8,469 nt of DNA, taken from the NCBI GenBank assembly GCA_016296985.1, contig JAEDHM010000061.1, positions 1 to 8,469 on the forward strand. Direction: 5' to 3'. Position 1 is the stretch's first letter. The number at the start of each line of letters is the position of its first letter. The stretch comes from Clostridia bacterium. Lineage in GTDB: Bacteria; Bacillota; Clostridia; Christensenellales; CAG-1252. The notes beneath the pieces are model-generated. The model did not search any database. It was not told where the DNA came from and was given only the letters and a program-made list of their open reading frames with translations. Made by a program: the position numbers and the translations under genes. Below are positions 1 through 6,411 of the stretch, piece after piece.

Positions 1-1713
1 GTTATCTTGGAAAAAGTCCTTGTTTATCTTGGTTGCGCTTTCCAAGGTTTTTGTCGCTTCGGGTGATTCAACGTTGACTGTGTTTGAGATTGCGACCATG
101 TACATAGCGTAACCCTTGTTTAAAAATCCCAAGTTTTCCCCTTGTTCAATCAAAGCGTCGGTCAAATCCGCTTTCAATACGTAATCGCCTACTTTGACGT
201 TATAGTAAATTCTTCCGTCTTCCCCAAACATTGAAGGGGGCATCATAGCGAAGAAACCTGTAACGGCGGAGATATTTTCGGTATCCTTCAAGGTTTGCAC
301 GTATTCTTTGTGATCAAGTACGTTTTCTCTATCGTAAGGAGCAGCGATAAACATTTGATTGCTCAATTCCGACACGATTTCTGTAAGGTGATTTTCTTCC
401 GCATTTTTAGGTAAAAAGTCCAAATAACTGAGTTTTGCCACGTGTTGACCGTAAAAAGCGGGACCGAAGAGCAACAACACAACGATTACAATAATTACGC
501 GGGTTTTTATACCAAACTTTGTGACCTTGTGAAATTTGAAATTCAAAGCCTTCTTTTTTGTTTTGTCGATGGCCTTTCCAAAAATCAACAAAAGACAAGG
601 TTGTAAAAGCATAACCGTCAAAAGAGAGATGACGATACCTTTGATTAAAACACCGCCCATATCTTTACCCAAGGTAAAGGACATCAAGAAAAGGGCCGTA
701 AGACCGCCGATTGTGGTAAGACCTGAAGCGAAAATGGTAGGAATAGTCCTTTTCATTGCGCCACCTAGGGTAAGCATACCGTCGTTGGGATATTTCACCT
801 TTTCTTCCTTATACATATGGGTTAGGAATATAGCGTAGTCCATGGATAGGGCAAGCTGTAAAATCGCCGATGCGCAGAAGGTTATGATAGAAACTTCGCC
901 AAAGAGGAAGTTTGTACCCATGTTTATAACCACTGCAACGCCTAGGGTTGCCATAAAAATAAGGGGCTCGACGTAGGAAGATGCAGTCAAAACGAGGACG
1001 ATTGCAACAAGTCCAACGGCGAGCAAAATATAAAAGGGAAGTTCGCTTATTGCATCGGTATAAACTTGTACGCTTATGGGGGTGCTACCACTCCACTCGT
1101 ACCAAATATCCTCGGCGAGGGTGTCGATTTCTTCCAAAATTTCAATACTGCGCTTTGAAGAGGGGGGCTCGGACAAAAGGACCATAACCAAATAGTTGTC
1201 GTCAACCAACAAAACGCTTTCCGCCTTTTCCTTTATTTCAGCCATAAGGTCGGGGGCAAGTTCGGAGGGTTTGCCCGAAAGGGTTGCCGAGCCTACTTGA
1301 ATGCTTACGTCGGTGTTTGCAAGGTCATCAATTGCGCCAATCCACAAAACCGAAGTGGTTTCGGGGATTGTTTCGGTAATAGATGATGCCAAAGTTTTCA
1401 CTTTTTCGTAGGGGGTGTCCTTGTCGATCGCCATAACGATATTTCCATTTACGCTGAAGTTGTCGCTTAAAAAGTCCATACCTATGTCGGTGGCACTGTC
1501 ATCGGGAAGATAGGACAAGACGTCAGAATTTATATTCGTCAAACTGATGCCATAGCCACACAAAGCGGTGATAACCAAAAATACCGCCAAAATAATAAAC
1601 TTTCCTTTTGTCAAAAAGTGGGAAAGTTTTTCAATGAAAGACTGATAATATCCTGAAAAATCTCTTTTTTTGCAATGCTTTTTTTCGGCATTTTCCTTTT
1701 TTGAAAACTTCAT
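1..1713 (-). CDS. MMPL/RND-superfamily transporter, N-terminal part (runs off the left edge)
   Basis: Reading the minus strand from 1713 gives 571 uninterrupted codons, still open at position 1, so the C-terminus is missing. The visible architecture is half of an RND-type MMPL protein. It has a cytosolic N-terminus rich in Lys, TM1 at about residues 39-57, an extracytoplasmic domain at about 60-225, a cluster of five membrane segments at about 227-246, 250-270, 276-299, 324-348 and 355-379, and then TM7 at about 404-421 followed by the start of a second external domain. The segment ending SMDYAIFLTH (290-299) matches the MMPL-family TM4 signature. The Asp there is typically associated with proton coupling. 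The family exports lipids, hydrophobic compounds or drugs; the substrate cannot be inferred here. There are ATGs at 1719 and 1713. The second is preferred because GAGG at 1721-1724 lies 7 nt upstream of it but only 1 nt from the first. The gene is divergent from spoIIE. Confidence 0.9.
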   Translation of the reverse strand, partial: MKFSKKENAEKKHCKKRDFSGYYQSFIEKLSHFLTKGKFIILAVFLVITALCGYGISLTNINSDVLSYLPDDSATDIGMDFLSDNFSVNGNIVMAIDKDTPYEKVKTLASSITETIPETTSVLWIGAIDDLANTDVSIQVGSATLSGKPSELAPDLMAEIKEKAESVLLVDDNYLVMVLLSEPPSSKRSIEILEEIDTLAEDIWYEWSGSTPISVQVYTDAISELPFYILLAVGLVAIVLVLTASSYVEPLIFMATLGVAVVINMGTNFLFGEVSIITFCASAILQLALSMDYAIFLTHMYKEEKVKYPNDGMLTLGGAMKRTIPTIFASGLTTIGGLTALFLMSFTLGKDMGGVLIKGIVISLLTVMLLQPCLLLIFGKAIDKTKKKALNFKFHKVTKFGIKTRVIIVIVVLLLFGPAFYGQHVAKLSYLDFLPKNAEENHLTEIVSELSNQMFIAAPYDRENVLDHKEYVQTLKDTENISAVTGFFAMMPPSMFGEDGRIYYNVKVGDYVLKADLTDALIEQGENLGFLNKGYAMYMVAISNTVNVESPEATKTLESATKINKDFFQDN

Positions 1714-1720
1714 AAGCATA

Positions 1721-1724
1721 CCTC
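1721..1724 (-). promoter_or_regulatory. Shine-Dalgarno site that decides the transporter start
   Basis: On the minus strand this reads GAGG. It is 7 nt from the ATG at 1713 and 1 nt from the in-frame ATG at 1719. Only the former spacing is usual, so the start is placed at 1713. The predicted 5' leader is very short: the transcription start inferred from the -10 box is near 1727. Confidence 0.55.
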
Positions 1725-1730
1725 GATGGG

Positions 1731-1746
1731 ATAATTGTACAATTAT
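1731..1746. promoter_or_regulatory. Perfect 16-bp palindrome over the -10 box (candidate operator)
   Basis: ATAATTGTACAATTAT is its own reverse complement with no spacer, and it covers the complete -10 hexamer of the transporter promoter. A dimeric repressor bound here would block RNA polymerase. Export-pump genes are often controlled this way by TetR- or MarR-type repressors. No such regulator gene is in the window, so the binding protein is unknown. Chance AT-rich symmetry is possible, though 16 perfect positions placed exactly on a promoter is suggestive. Confidence 0.5.
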
Positions 1747-1763
1747 TACTTTCCATTTGTCAA
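1734..1763 (-). promoter_or_regulatory. Sigma-A-type promoter of the MMPL transporter gene
   Basis: On the minus strand there is a perfect -35 hexamer TTGACA (1763-1758), an 18-bp spacer, and TACAAT (1739-1734) as the -10 hexamer. The predicted transcription start is near 1727. The -10 box lies wholly inside a perfect palindrome and a second dyad sits just upstream of the -35 box, so this promoter is probably regulated rather than constitutive. The hexamers are seen directly; activity is inferred. Confidence 0.7.
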
Positions 1764-1770
1764 TAAGGGG

Positions 1771-1793
1771 AATAAGGATATGTTATCCTTATT
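1771..1793. repeat. 10-bp-arm perfect inverted repeat between transporter and spoIIE
   Basis: AATAAGGATA (1771-1780) and TATCCTTATT (1784-1793) are perfect reverse complements around a 3-nt spacer. The repeat begins 7 bp upstream of the transporter -35 box, a position suited to an activator or a second repressor site. Read on the plus strand, the hairpin is followed by a T-rich tract (about 1792-1805 with one G). It could therefore also terminate plus-strand transcription coming through the transporter gene before spoIIE. Only three G or C residues per arm make it a weak terminator. Both readings are inference. Confidence 0.5.
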
Positions 1794-1853
1794 TTTTGTT
1801 TTTTTACCCCGCTTTTTTGCAAATTTCAAACTTTTCCCCAAAAACGACTTAAT

Positions 1854-1881
1854 TCCCTAAAAAGGGACAAATAAAGATAAT
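1854..1881 (+). promoter_or_regulatory. Weak candidate spoIIE promoter region
   Basis: Upstream of spoIIE the best -10-like hexamer is GATAAT at 1876-1881, with no good -35 box at normal spacing. A small dyad, TCCCT (1854-1858) and AGGGA (1863-1867), lies just before it. On the minus strand 1864-1872 reads ATTTGTCCC, a partial match to the Spo0A box TTTGTCRAA. In Bacillus, spoIIE is transcribed by sigma-A with Spo0A~P from a promoter with a poor -35 arrangement, so a weak match here would not be surprising. The assignment is tentative. Confidence 0.2.
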
Positions 1882-1902
1882 AACTTGCCCTCAAGGTTTT
1901 TT

Positions 1903-1917
1903 ATGCTTGTCTTATGA
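1903..1917 (+). other. Four-codon mini-ORF coupled to the spoIIE start
   Basis: ATG-CTT-GTC-TTA-TGA encodes Met-Leu-Val-Leu and stops in the ATGA (1914-1917) that contains the spoIIE start codon. AAGG at 1893-1896 is 6 nt from this mini-ORF ATG but 17 nt from the spoIIE ATG. The best-placed ribosome site therefore serves the mini-ORF, and spoIIE translation may depend on termination and reinitiation. It may also be coincidental: AAGG is a weak site and four codons occur easily by chance. Confidence 0.3.
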
Positions 1918-4175
1918 AGGCAGTAAATGGAAAAATCATAAAAAAATACGCGCTGTTGTTTGTTGCAATTCTCCTTTGCGCAAACGCAAAATTCTTTAGT
2001 ATATACCCCTTTGCTACGGGACTTTTATACGCTTTAGTCTATCACCGATTTAACCCGATAATACTAGGAGCCTTTTTCTTGGTGGGGAATACGGTTTTCC
2101 GCTTTTCTTGGCAAACCGTCGTGGCAAGTTTGGCGTCCGCAGTTATTCCCATACTCTGCAAATTTTTACACAAACTTTTTCGCAAACCTCTGCGCCACTA
2201 CCTTTTGGCAATTTATTGCGCCATTTCGCAAATCCCCCTTTTCTTTTTGTGGGGAAGCGGTTGGCAACAACTTTTATCCTCAGCCTTCACCCTTCTTATT
2301 TCCCTAGCCTTTTATTATTGTTGTCTTACCTTTGGATATGCCATTTTCGTAAGAGGGATGCGATATAAAACCACGATAAAGGAAAGTTTATCAGGGGGAG
2401 TGTTACTTTGCGTTTTGACTCTTGGACTTTACGGAATTTCTTTTTCGGATATTCGCATCTTCTATCTGCTTTACGGATTTGCCTTGACGGCGATTACTTT
2501 ATCAAGCGAAAAATCCACCCTATTCGGGGGCATCGTTGCCCTTGCAATCTTTTTATGTAACGGGGATAGTTATTCGGCGGTAATAATTTTGACAACCGCC
2601 CTAATCTCTTACGCATTAAAGCGACTTGGTGTAATTGCAGTTTGCGTTGGAAGTGTAGCGGTTAAATTGATTTTCGCCCTAGTGTTGGGGGATTTTACAA
2701 ATTTACTTTGGATAAACTCGCTCTTTTTCGCCCTCGGTGTTTTAGCGTTTGCCCTTCTTCCCGAAAAAGTGAAAAACCGTCTTATTCTCTATTCGGGAAC
2801 AAGCAAGGGTTATGCGGATAGGACGATAGTCAATCGAAATCGCTTGGATATGTACACCAAATTGGTATCCATTGAAAACGTGCTTAGGGATATGGAAAAA
2901 ACCTTGCTCGATAGCATGGTTTCAATGCCTCCGGCTCAAGAAAACAAAAACTATCTTGCTAAAGAAGTATCAAAAAGACTTTGTGGAGATTGTCCGAGAA
3001 AGAGTAGTTGCGAAGGAGAACTTGGGACTACGACCGCATCGGCGGTATACGACCTTGTAGACAGCGCAATCACAAGAGGCAGGGCAACAATAGTTGACGT
3101 ACCTCCTTTTTTTGCAGGCCGTTGTCCTCACGTTCCTACCTTGCTAAACCTATGCGGAGAAATCGCAAACCAGTACGACAGTAAAAAGGAAAAGTCGGAT
3201 ATGATAGACAGTTCTCGCCTTATGATGAGCGAGCAGGTATCGGGGATTGCAGGTGTTTTGGGCGCATTGGCAACCGAAGTTAAAAAGATAGTGTCATTTG
3301 AAACAACCCTTGAACAACGGGTAAGCGAGGGACTTGCCGAGGTGGGAATAATCGCAGGTGAAATCATAATATATACGGACAATCGAGAACTTTTCAACGT
3401 TATTGTAATCGTGGGCGAAAGAGATGCGGACAGGCGAGAGGTAAAAGAAGTTTTGGCAAGGGTACTGGGTTGCTCGGTAGTGCAAAACTCAAAAACTACC
3501 TATTCGGCAGGAACGTACAGTCTAAATTTCGTTACTGCGCCCGAATACGATATGTTACTTGGAAAAGCGACGTCTTTCAAGGAGGGAAGCGAGGCAAGTG
3601 GTGACACGAAAAGTATGACCAAACTTTCCCCCGAAAAGCTTATGCTTGCCATTTGCGACGGTATGGGAAGTGGAGTAGATGCTAGAAAGGGGAGCGTTTG
3701 CGCCTTAAATTTGGTGGAAAGTTTTTACAAGGCAGGGATTGAAGATACCGTGGTTTTATCGCTGATAAACAAACTTTTGTCCTTGCGCAACTCTGAGGAT
3801 TTTCAAGCCTTAGATATGGGGGTTGTAAACCTACGCACCGGGGCGGTAGACTTTATCAAAATGGGCGCGCCTCAGTCCTTAATCCGCCGAAAAGAGGGCT
3901 TTGAGATTATTGAAGGAGCCTCTCTCCCTATGGGGATTTTGGACAACGTCCGTCCTTCGGTAAGCAGAAAAATTCTCTCTGACGGAGATATGCTCGTCCT
4001 TGTTTCCGACGGTATCACCGAGGCTATTGGAATAGAGGGCGTTGCAAGAATGGTTGAGTTAAACAAAACCTCAAATCCCCAAACCCTCGCCGAGTTGATT
4101 TTGGCGGACGCGCAAGAAGTCTCTAAAATGGACGATATGTCTGTTTTATGCGGAAGGCTTTATAAGATAGTGTGA
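1914..4175 (+). CDS. spoIIE: Stage II sporulation protein E (SpoIIE), membrane PP2C-type phosphatase
   Basis: In sporulating Bacillota, SpoIIE sits at the polar septum and dephosphorylates the anti-anti-sigma factor SpoIIAA, activating sigma-F in the forespore. The 753 residues show the full arrangement. A polytopic membrane region with about ten hydrophobic segments spans roughly residues 12-283. A cytosolic linker follows, with a Cys cluster (CGDCPRKSSC, 357-366; further Cys at 404 and 414). A C-terminal PP2C domain covers about 540-753. Metal-binding motifs are intact: DGMGSG at 582-587, SDG at 698-700 and MDDMSV at 739-744. The length is somewhat below the 827 residues of the B. subtilis protein, but no domain is missing. 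The ATG at 1914 is the only start codon after the in-frame stop at 1881; it lacks a well-spaced ribosome site of its own. In B. subtilis spoIIE is not next to gltX. No terminator is apparent after the gene. Confidence 0.93.
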   Translation: MKAVNGKIIKKYALLFVAILLCANAKFFSIYPFATGLLYALVYHRFNPIILGAFFLVGNTVFRFSWQTVVASLASAVIPILCKFLHKLFRKPLRHYLLAIYCAISQIPLFFLWGSGWQQLLSSAFTLLISLAFYYCCLTFGYAIFVRGMRYKTTIKESLSGGVLLCVLTLGLYGISFSDIRIFYLLYGFALTAITLSSEKSTLFGGIVALAIFLCNGDSYSAVIILTTALISYALKRLGVIAVCVGSVAVKLIFALVLGDFTNLLWINSLFFALGVLAFALLPEKVKNRLILYSGTSKGYADRTIVNRNRLDMYTKLVSIENVLRDMEKTLLDSMVSMPPAQENKNYLAKEVSKRLCGDCPRKSSCEGELGTTTASAVYDLVDSAITRGRATIVDVPPFFAGRCPHVPTLLNLCGEIANQYDSKKEKSDMIDSSRLMMSEQVSGIAGVLGALATEVKKIVSFETTLEQRVSEGLAEVGIIAGEIIIYTDNRELFNVIVIVGERDADRREVKEVLARVLGCSVVQNSKTTYSAGTYSLNFVTAPEYDMLLGKATSFKEGSEASGDTKSMTKLSPEKLMLAICDGMGSGVDARKGSVCALNLVESFYKAGIEDTVVLSLINKLLSLRNSEDFQALDMGVVNLRTGAVDFIKMGAPQSLIRRKEGFEIIEGASLPMGILDNVRPSVSRKILSDGDMLVLVSDGITEAIGIEGVARMVELNKTSNPQTLAELILADAQEVSKMDDMSVLCGRLYKIV

Positions 4176-4188
4176 AAGTAAAAATCCC

Positions 4189-4217
4189 TTGCTATTCTTT
4201 TAAGTATGTTGTATAAT
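4189..4217 (+). promoter_or_regulatory. Sigma-A promoter of gltX
   Basis: TTGCTA (4189-4194), a 17-bp spacer and a perfect TATAAT (4212-4217) lie in the 74-bp gap after spoIIE, giving a predicted transcription start near 4224. This gives gltX an origin of transcription separate from spoIIE, as expected for a housekeeping gene downstream of a sporulation gene. There is no room for a T-box leader in this gap. Confidence 0.8.
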
Positions 4218-4220
4218 GCA

Positions 4221-4241
4221 CTTAACTAATGCTTAGTTAAG
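4221..4241. promoter_or_regulatory. 9-bp-arm inverted repeat at the gltX transcription start (candidate operator)
   Basis: CTTAACTAA (4221-4229) and TTAGTTAAG (4233-4241) are perfect reverse complements around TGC. The dyad begins 3 bp after the -10 box, spans the predicted start near 4224, and its right arm runs into the AAGGAG ribosome site (4239-4244). The first bases of the left arm lie upstream of the predicted start. The transcript would therefore hold only a shortened hairpin (about 6 bp) that leaves the ribosome site free. A DNA operator thus fits better than an RNA switch. The binding protein is unknown. Confidence 0.5.
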
Positions 4242-4249
4242 GAGTTATT

Positions 4250-5665
4250 ATGACAGTAAGAACACGTTTCGCACCAAGCCCTACGGGCTTTATGCATATA
4301 GGAAATTTGAGAACCGCTTTGTACGCTTGGTTGTTTGCTCGCCACAACGACGGCAAGTTTATCTTGCGTATTGAAGATACCGACCAAGGCAGATACGTTG
4401 AAGGCGCCATTGACGTAATTTTCAACACTTTAAAAGAAGCAGGTATCGACCATGACGAAGGTCCCGACAAGGGAGATTACGGTCCCTACGTCCAATCGCA
4501 AAGAAAGGATATTTATAAAAAATACGCTTTGCAACTTGTTGCCGAGGGAAAAGCATATTACTGTTTTTGCGAGAAAAAGGGCGCAACCGACGGCGGTATC
4601 GGAAAATACGACAAGCGCTGTCTTCGTCTTACCCCCGAAGAAATTCAAGCAAACCTCGATGCAGGCAAGCCCTACGTTATCCGTCAACGTATCCCCGAAG
4701 GCGAGGGCGAAAGCAGTTACGAAGATTTGGTTTACGGCAAAATCACCGTTGCATACAAGGATATGGACGACGCTATTTTGTTAAAGAGTGACGGTATGCC
4801 TACCTACAACTTCGCCAACGTTGTTGACGACCATTTGATGCACGTTACCCACGTTTTGAGAGGAAACGAATATCTTTCAAGTACCCCTCAATACAACCTT
4901 TTGTACGATTCCTTCGGTTGGGAGCGTCCTCAATATATTCACCTTCCCCCCATTATGAAAGATCGTGAAAGAAAACTTTCCAAACGCCACGGCGACGCAA
5001 ACTTTGACGATTTTATCAGAAAGGGCTATTTGCCTTGCGCTATCGTAAACTATATCGCATTGCTTGGTTGGAGTTCGGGGGATAATCGTGAAAAAATGAC
5101 TATTTCCGAACTTGTAGATGCTTTCTCTGTAAAAGGTTTGAATTCAAGCCCCAGTATTTTCGACGAGGCAAAGTTGCGTTGGTTGAACGCCGAGTACGTA
5201 AGAGAATTGAGCGAGGAAGAGTATTTGAAAATCGCTACTCCTTGGTTTGACAAGAGTGTTATGGCGGGCAAGTGCGACTACAAGTTTTTGGCAAAGCTTA
5301 TGCAACCCCGTACCGAAGTTTTCTCTGAAATCCCCGATACATTGGCATTTTTGGCAGAACACGAAAACTTCGATTTAGAACTTTTCACCAACAAAAAGAA
5401 CAAAACCGATTGCGCAGTTGCTAAAAACCTTTTGACCGAGGCAGTTCCCGTTTTGGAAAACTGTCCTTGGGACAACGACAGCATCCTTGAGTGCCTTGTT
5501 TCTCTCTCCGAAAAATTGGGCGTTAAGAAAGGCGCGATTTTGTGGTGCGTAAGAATTGCAATCACCGGCAAGGGCAACACTCCCGGCGGAGCAAGCGAAA
5601 TGGCAATCTTGCTCGGCAAAGAGGAATCTTTGAGAAGAATCAACTACGCTTTGTCCAGACTATAA
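4250..5665 (+). CDS. gltX: Glutamyl-tRNA synthetase (GltX), class I
   Basis: The enzyme charges tRNA-Glu with glutamate using ATP in the cytosol. In many clostridia lacking GlnRS it also misacylates tRNA-Gln for GatCAB; which type this is cannot be told from the sequence alone. At 471 residues it has normal bacterial length. The HIGH-type motif is HIGN (16-19) after the N-terminal TRFAPSPTG. The KMSKS-type motif is KLSKR (242-246) followed by HGD. The catalytic Rossmann fold occupies the first ~300 residues and the helical anticodon-binding region the rest, ending with the usual LLGKEESLRRI pattern near 455-464. Cys105, Cys107 and Cys124 recall the zinc site of some GluRS proteins, but the fourth ligand (a His two residues after the third Cys in E. 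coli) is Arg here. AAGGAG at 4239-4244 lies 5 nt before the ATG. No terminator is seen before the next gene. Confidence 0.97.
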   Translation: MTVRTRFAPSPTGFMHIGNLRTALYAWLFARHNDGKFILRIEDTDQGRYVEGAIDVIFNTLKEAGIDHDEGPDKGDYGPYVQSQRKDIYKKYALQLVAEGKAYYCFCEKKGATDGGIGKYDKRCLRLTPEEIQANLDAGKPYVIRQRIPEGEGESSYEDLVYGKITVAYKDMDDAILLKSDGMPTYNFANVVDDHLMHVTHVLRGNEYLSSTPQYNLLYDSFGWERPQYIHLPPIMKDRERKLSKRHGDANFDDFIRKGYLPCAIVNYIALLGWSSGDNREKMTISELVDAFSVKGLNSSPSIFDEAKLRWLNAEYVRELSEEEYLKIATPWFDKSVMAGKCDYKFLAKLMQPRTEVFSEIPDTLAFLAEHENFDLELFTNKKNKTDCAVAKNLLTEAVPVLENCPWDNDSILECLVSLSEKLGVKKGAILWCVRIAITGKGNTPGGASEMAILLGKEESLRRINYALSRL

Positions 5666-5686
5666 CTCCTTTTAATATTTATTTAA

Positions 5687-5715
5687 GTTGTTTGGTGTAT
5701 CATAACACCACAAAC
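5687..5715. repeat. Imperfect dyad upstream of the response regulator gene
   Basis: TGGTGT (5693-5698) and ACACCA (5705-5710) are perfect arms around a 6-nt spacer. The symmetry extends outward to AGTT and AACT-like flanks with one extra base on the left. It lies 20 bp before the response regulator ATG and overlaps a poor -10-like TATCAT (5698-5703) that has no convincing -35 box. It might be an autoregulatory site or a leader hairpin. It is not followed by a T-run, so it is not a good terminator for gltX. Confidence 0.35.
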
Positions 5716-5730
5716 TGAAAGGAGATTGCT

Positions 5731-6411
5731 ATGCGACTTTTACTTGCGGAAGACGAAAGAAGTTTATCCGACGCTTTAGTCAGGGTTTTTGCCTCTGAAA
5801 AATATGAAGTGGACGCCGTCTATGACGGCGAGTCCGCCTTGGATTACGCTTTAAGCGGAATTTACGACGTTATTCTTTTGGATATACTAATGCCTAAAAT
5901 GAAGGGAACCGAGGTGTTGAGAGAACTTCGCAAACGCGAGGTTGCAACCCCAGTTTTAATGCTTACCGCTCTCTCTTCTTCCGAAGACAAGGTCGCAGGC
6001 CTTGACCTTGGCGCCGACGATTATTTGACAAAGCCCTTTTCTATTTCCGAACTTTTGGCAAGGGTAAGGGCGTTGATTCGTCGCAGAGGTCAACTTGTTT
6101 CCGACAACAAACTTAATTATCAAAACATCTCTTTGGATATGTCCACCTACAAGCTTTCATCACAAAGTGGAAATATAAAACTTTCGGTGAAAGAGTTTGA
6201 GATTATGCGCTATCTTTTAGAACGTCCCACTTTTGTGGCGAAAAAGGAAGAGTTAATCTTAAAGGTTTGGGGCTATGATAGCGAATTCGAGTCCAACAAC
6301 CTTGAGGCGTACATGTCCTTTTTACGTAAAAAATTAAAACAGCTTGGCGCTGAATTCACCATAAACTCGGTAAGGGGAGTGGGGTATGAATTATCATCAC
6401 CCAAAGATTGA
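5731..6411 (+). CDS. OmpR/PhoB-family two-component response regulator
   Basis: A 226-residue DNA-binding response regulator of standard length. The receiver domain covers about residues 1-118: acidic pocket Glu7/Asp8, phosphoacceptor Asp51 in LLDILMPKMKG, Thr79, and Lys101 in the TKPF motif. A winged-helix output domain of the OmpR/PhoB type spans about 128-222, with LSVKEFEIMRYLL at its start and the SVRGVGYEL wing at its end. Phosphorylation by the kinase encoded immediately downstream would be expected to drive dimerisation and promoter binding. AAAGGAG at 5718-5724 is 6 nt from the ATG. The last 26 nt overlap the kinase gene in another frame, indicating co-transcription and translational coupling. 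The regulated genes and the signal cannot be named; all key residues are intact. Confidence 0.95.
   Translation: MRLLLAEDERSLSDALVRVFASEKYEVDAVYDGESALDYALSGIYDVILLDILMPKMKGTEVLRELRKREVATPVLMLTALSSSEDKVAGLDLGADDYLTKPFSISELLARVRALIRRRGQLVSDNKLNYQNISLDMSTYKLSSQSGNIKLSVKEFEIMRYLLERPTFVAKKEELILKVWGYDSEFESNNLEAYMSFLRKKLKQLGAEFTINSVRGVGYELSSPKD

Noticed and set aside
536..838. Plus-strand open frame of 100 codons inside the transporter region
   Set aside because: It is antisense to the continuous MMPL reading frame, has no ribosome site and shows no recognisable domain.
981..1187. Plus-strand open frame of 68 codons inside the transporter region
   Set aside because: It is antisense to the transporter gene, with an Arg-rich composition typical of a shadow frame and no ribosome site.
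1670..1852. Plus-strand open frame spanning the transporter start and intergenic region
   Set aside because: Its hydrophobic look comes from reading the AT-rich promoter region and the transporter 5' end on the opposite strand; it has no ribosome site and would run over the dyads.
4176..4249. T-box or other tRNA-responsive leader for gltX
   Set aside because: The gap is only 74 bp and already filled by promoter, dyad and ribosome site; there is no T-box sequence.
5278..5643. Minus-strand open frame of 121 codons inside gltX
   Set aside because: It is antisense to the conserved gltX coding sequence, with no promoter or ribosome site and no recognisable motif.
5666..5730. Intrinsic terminator after gltX
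   Set aside because: The dyad at 5693-5710 is not followed by a T-run, and the T-rich stretch at 5668-5685 comes before it, not after.
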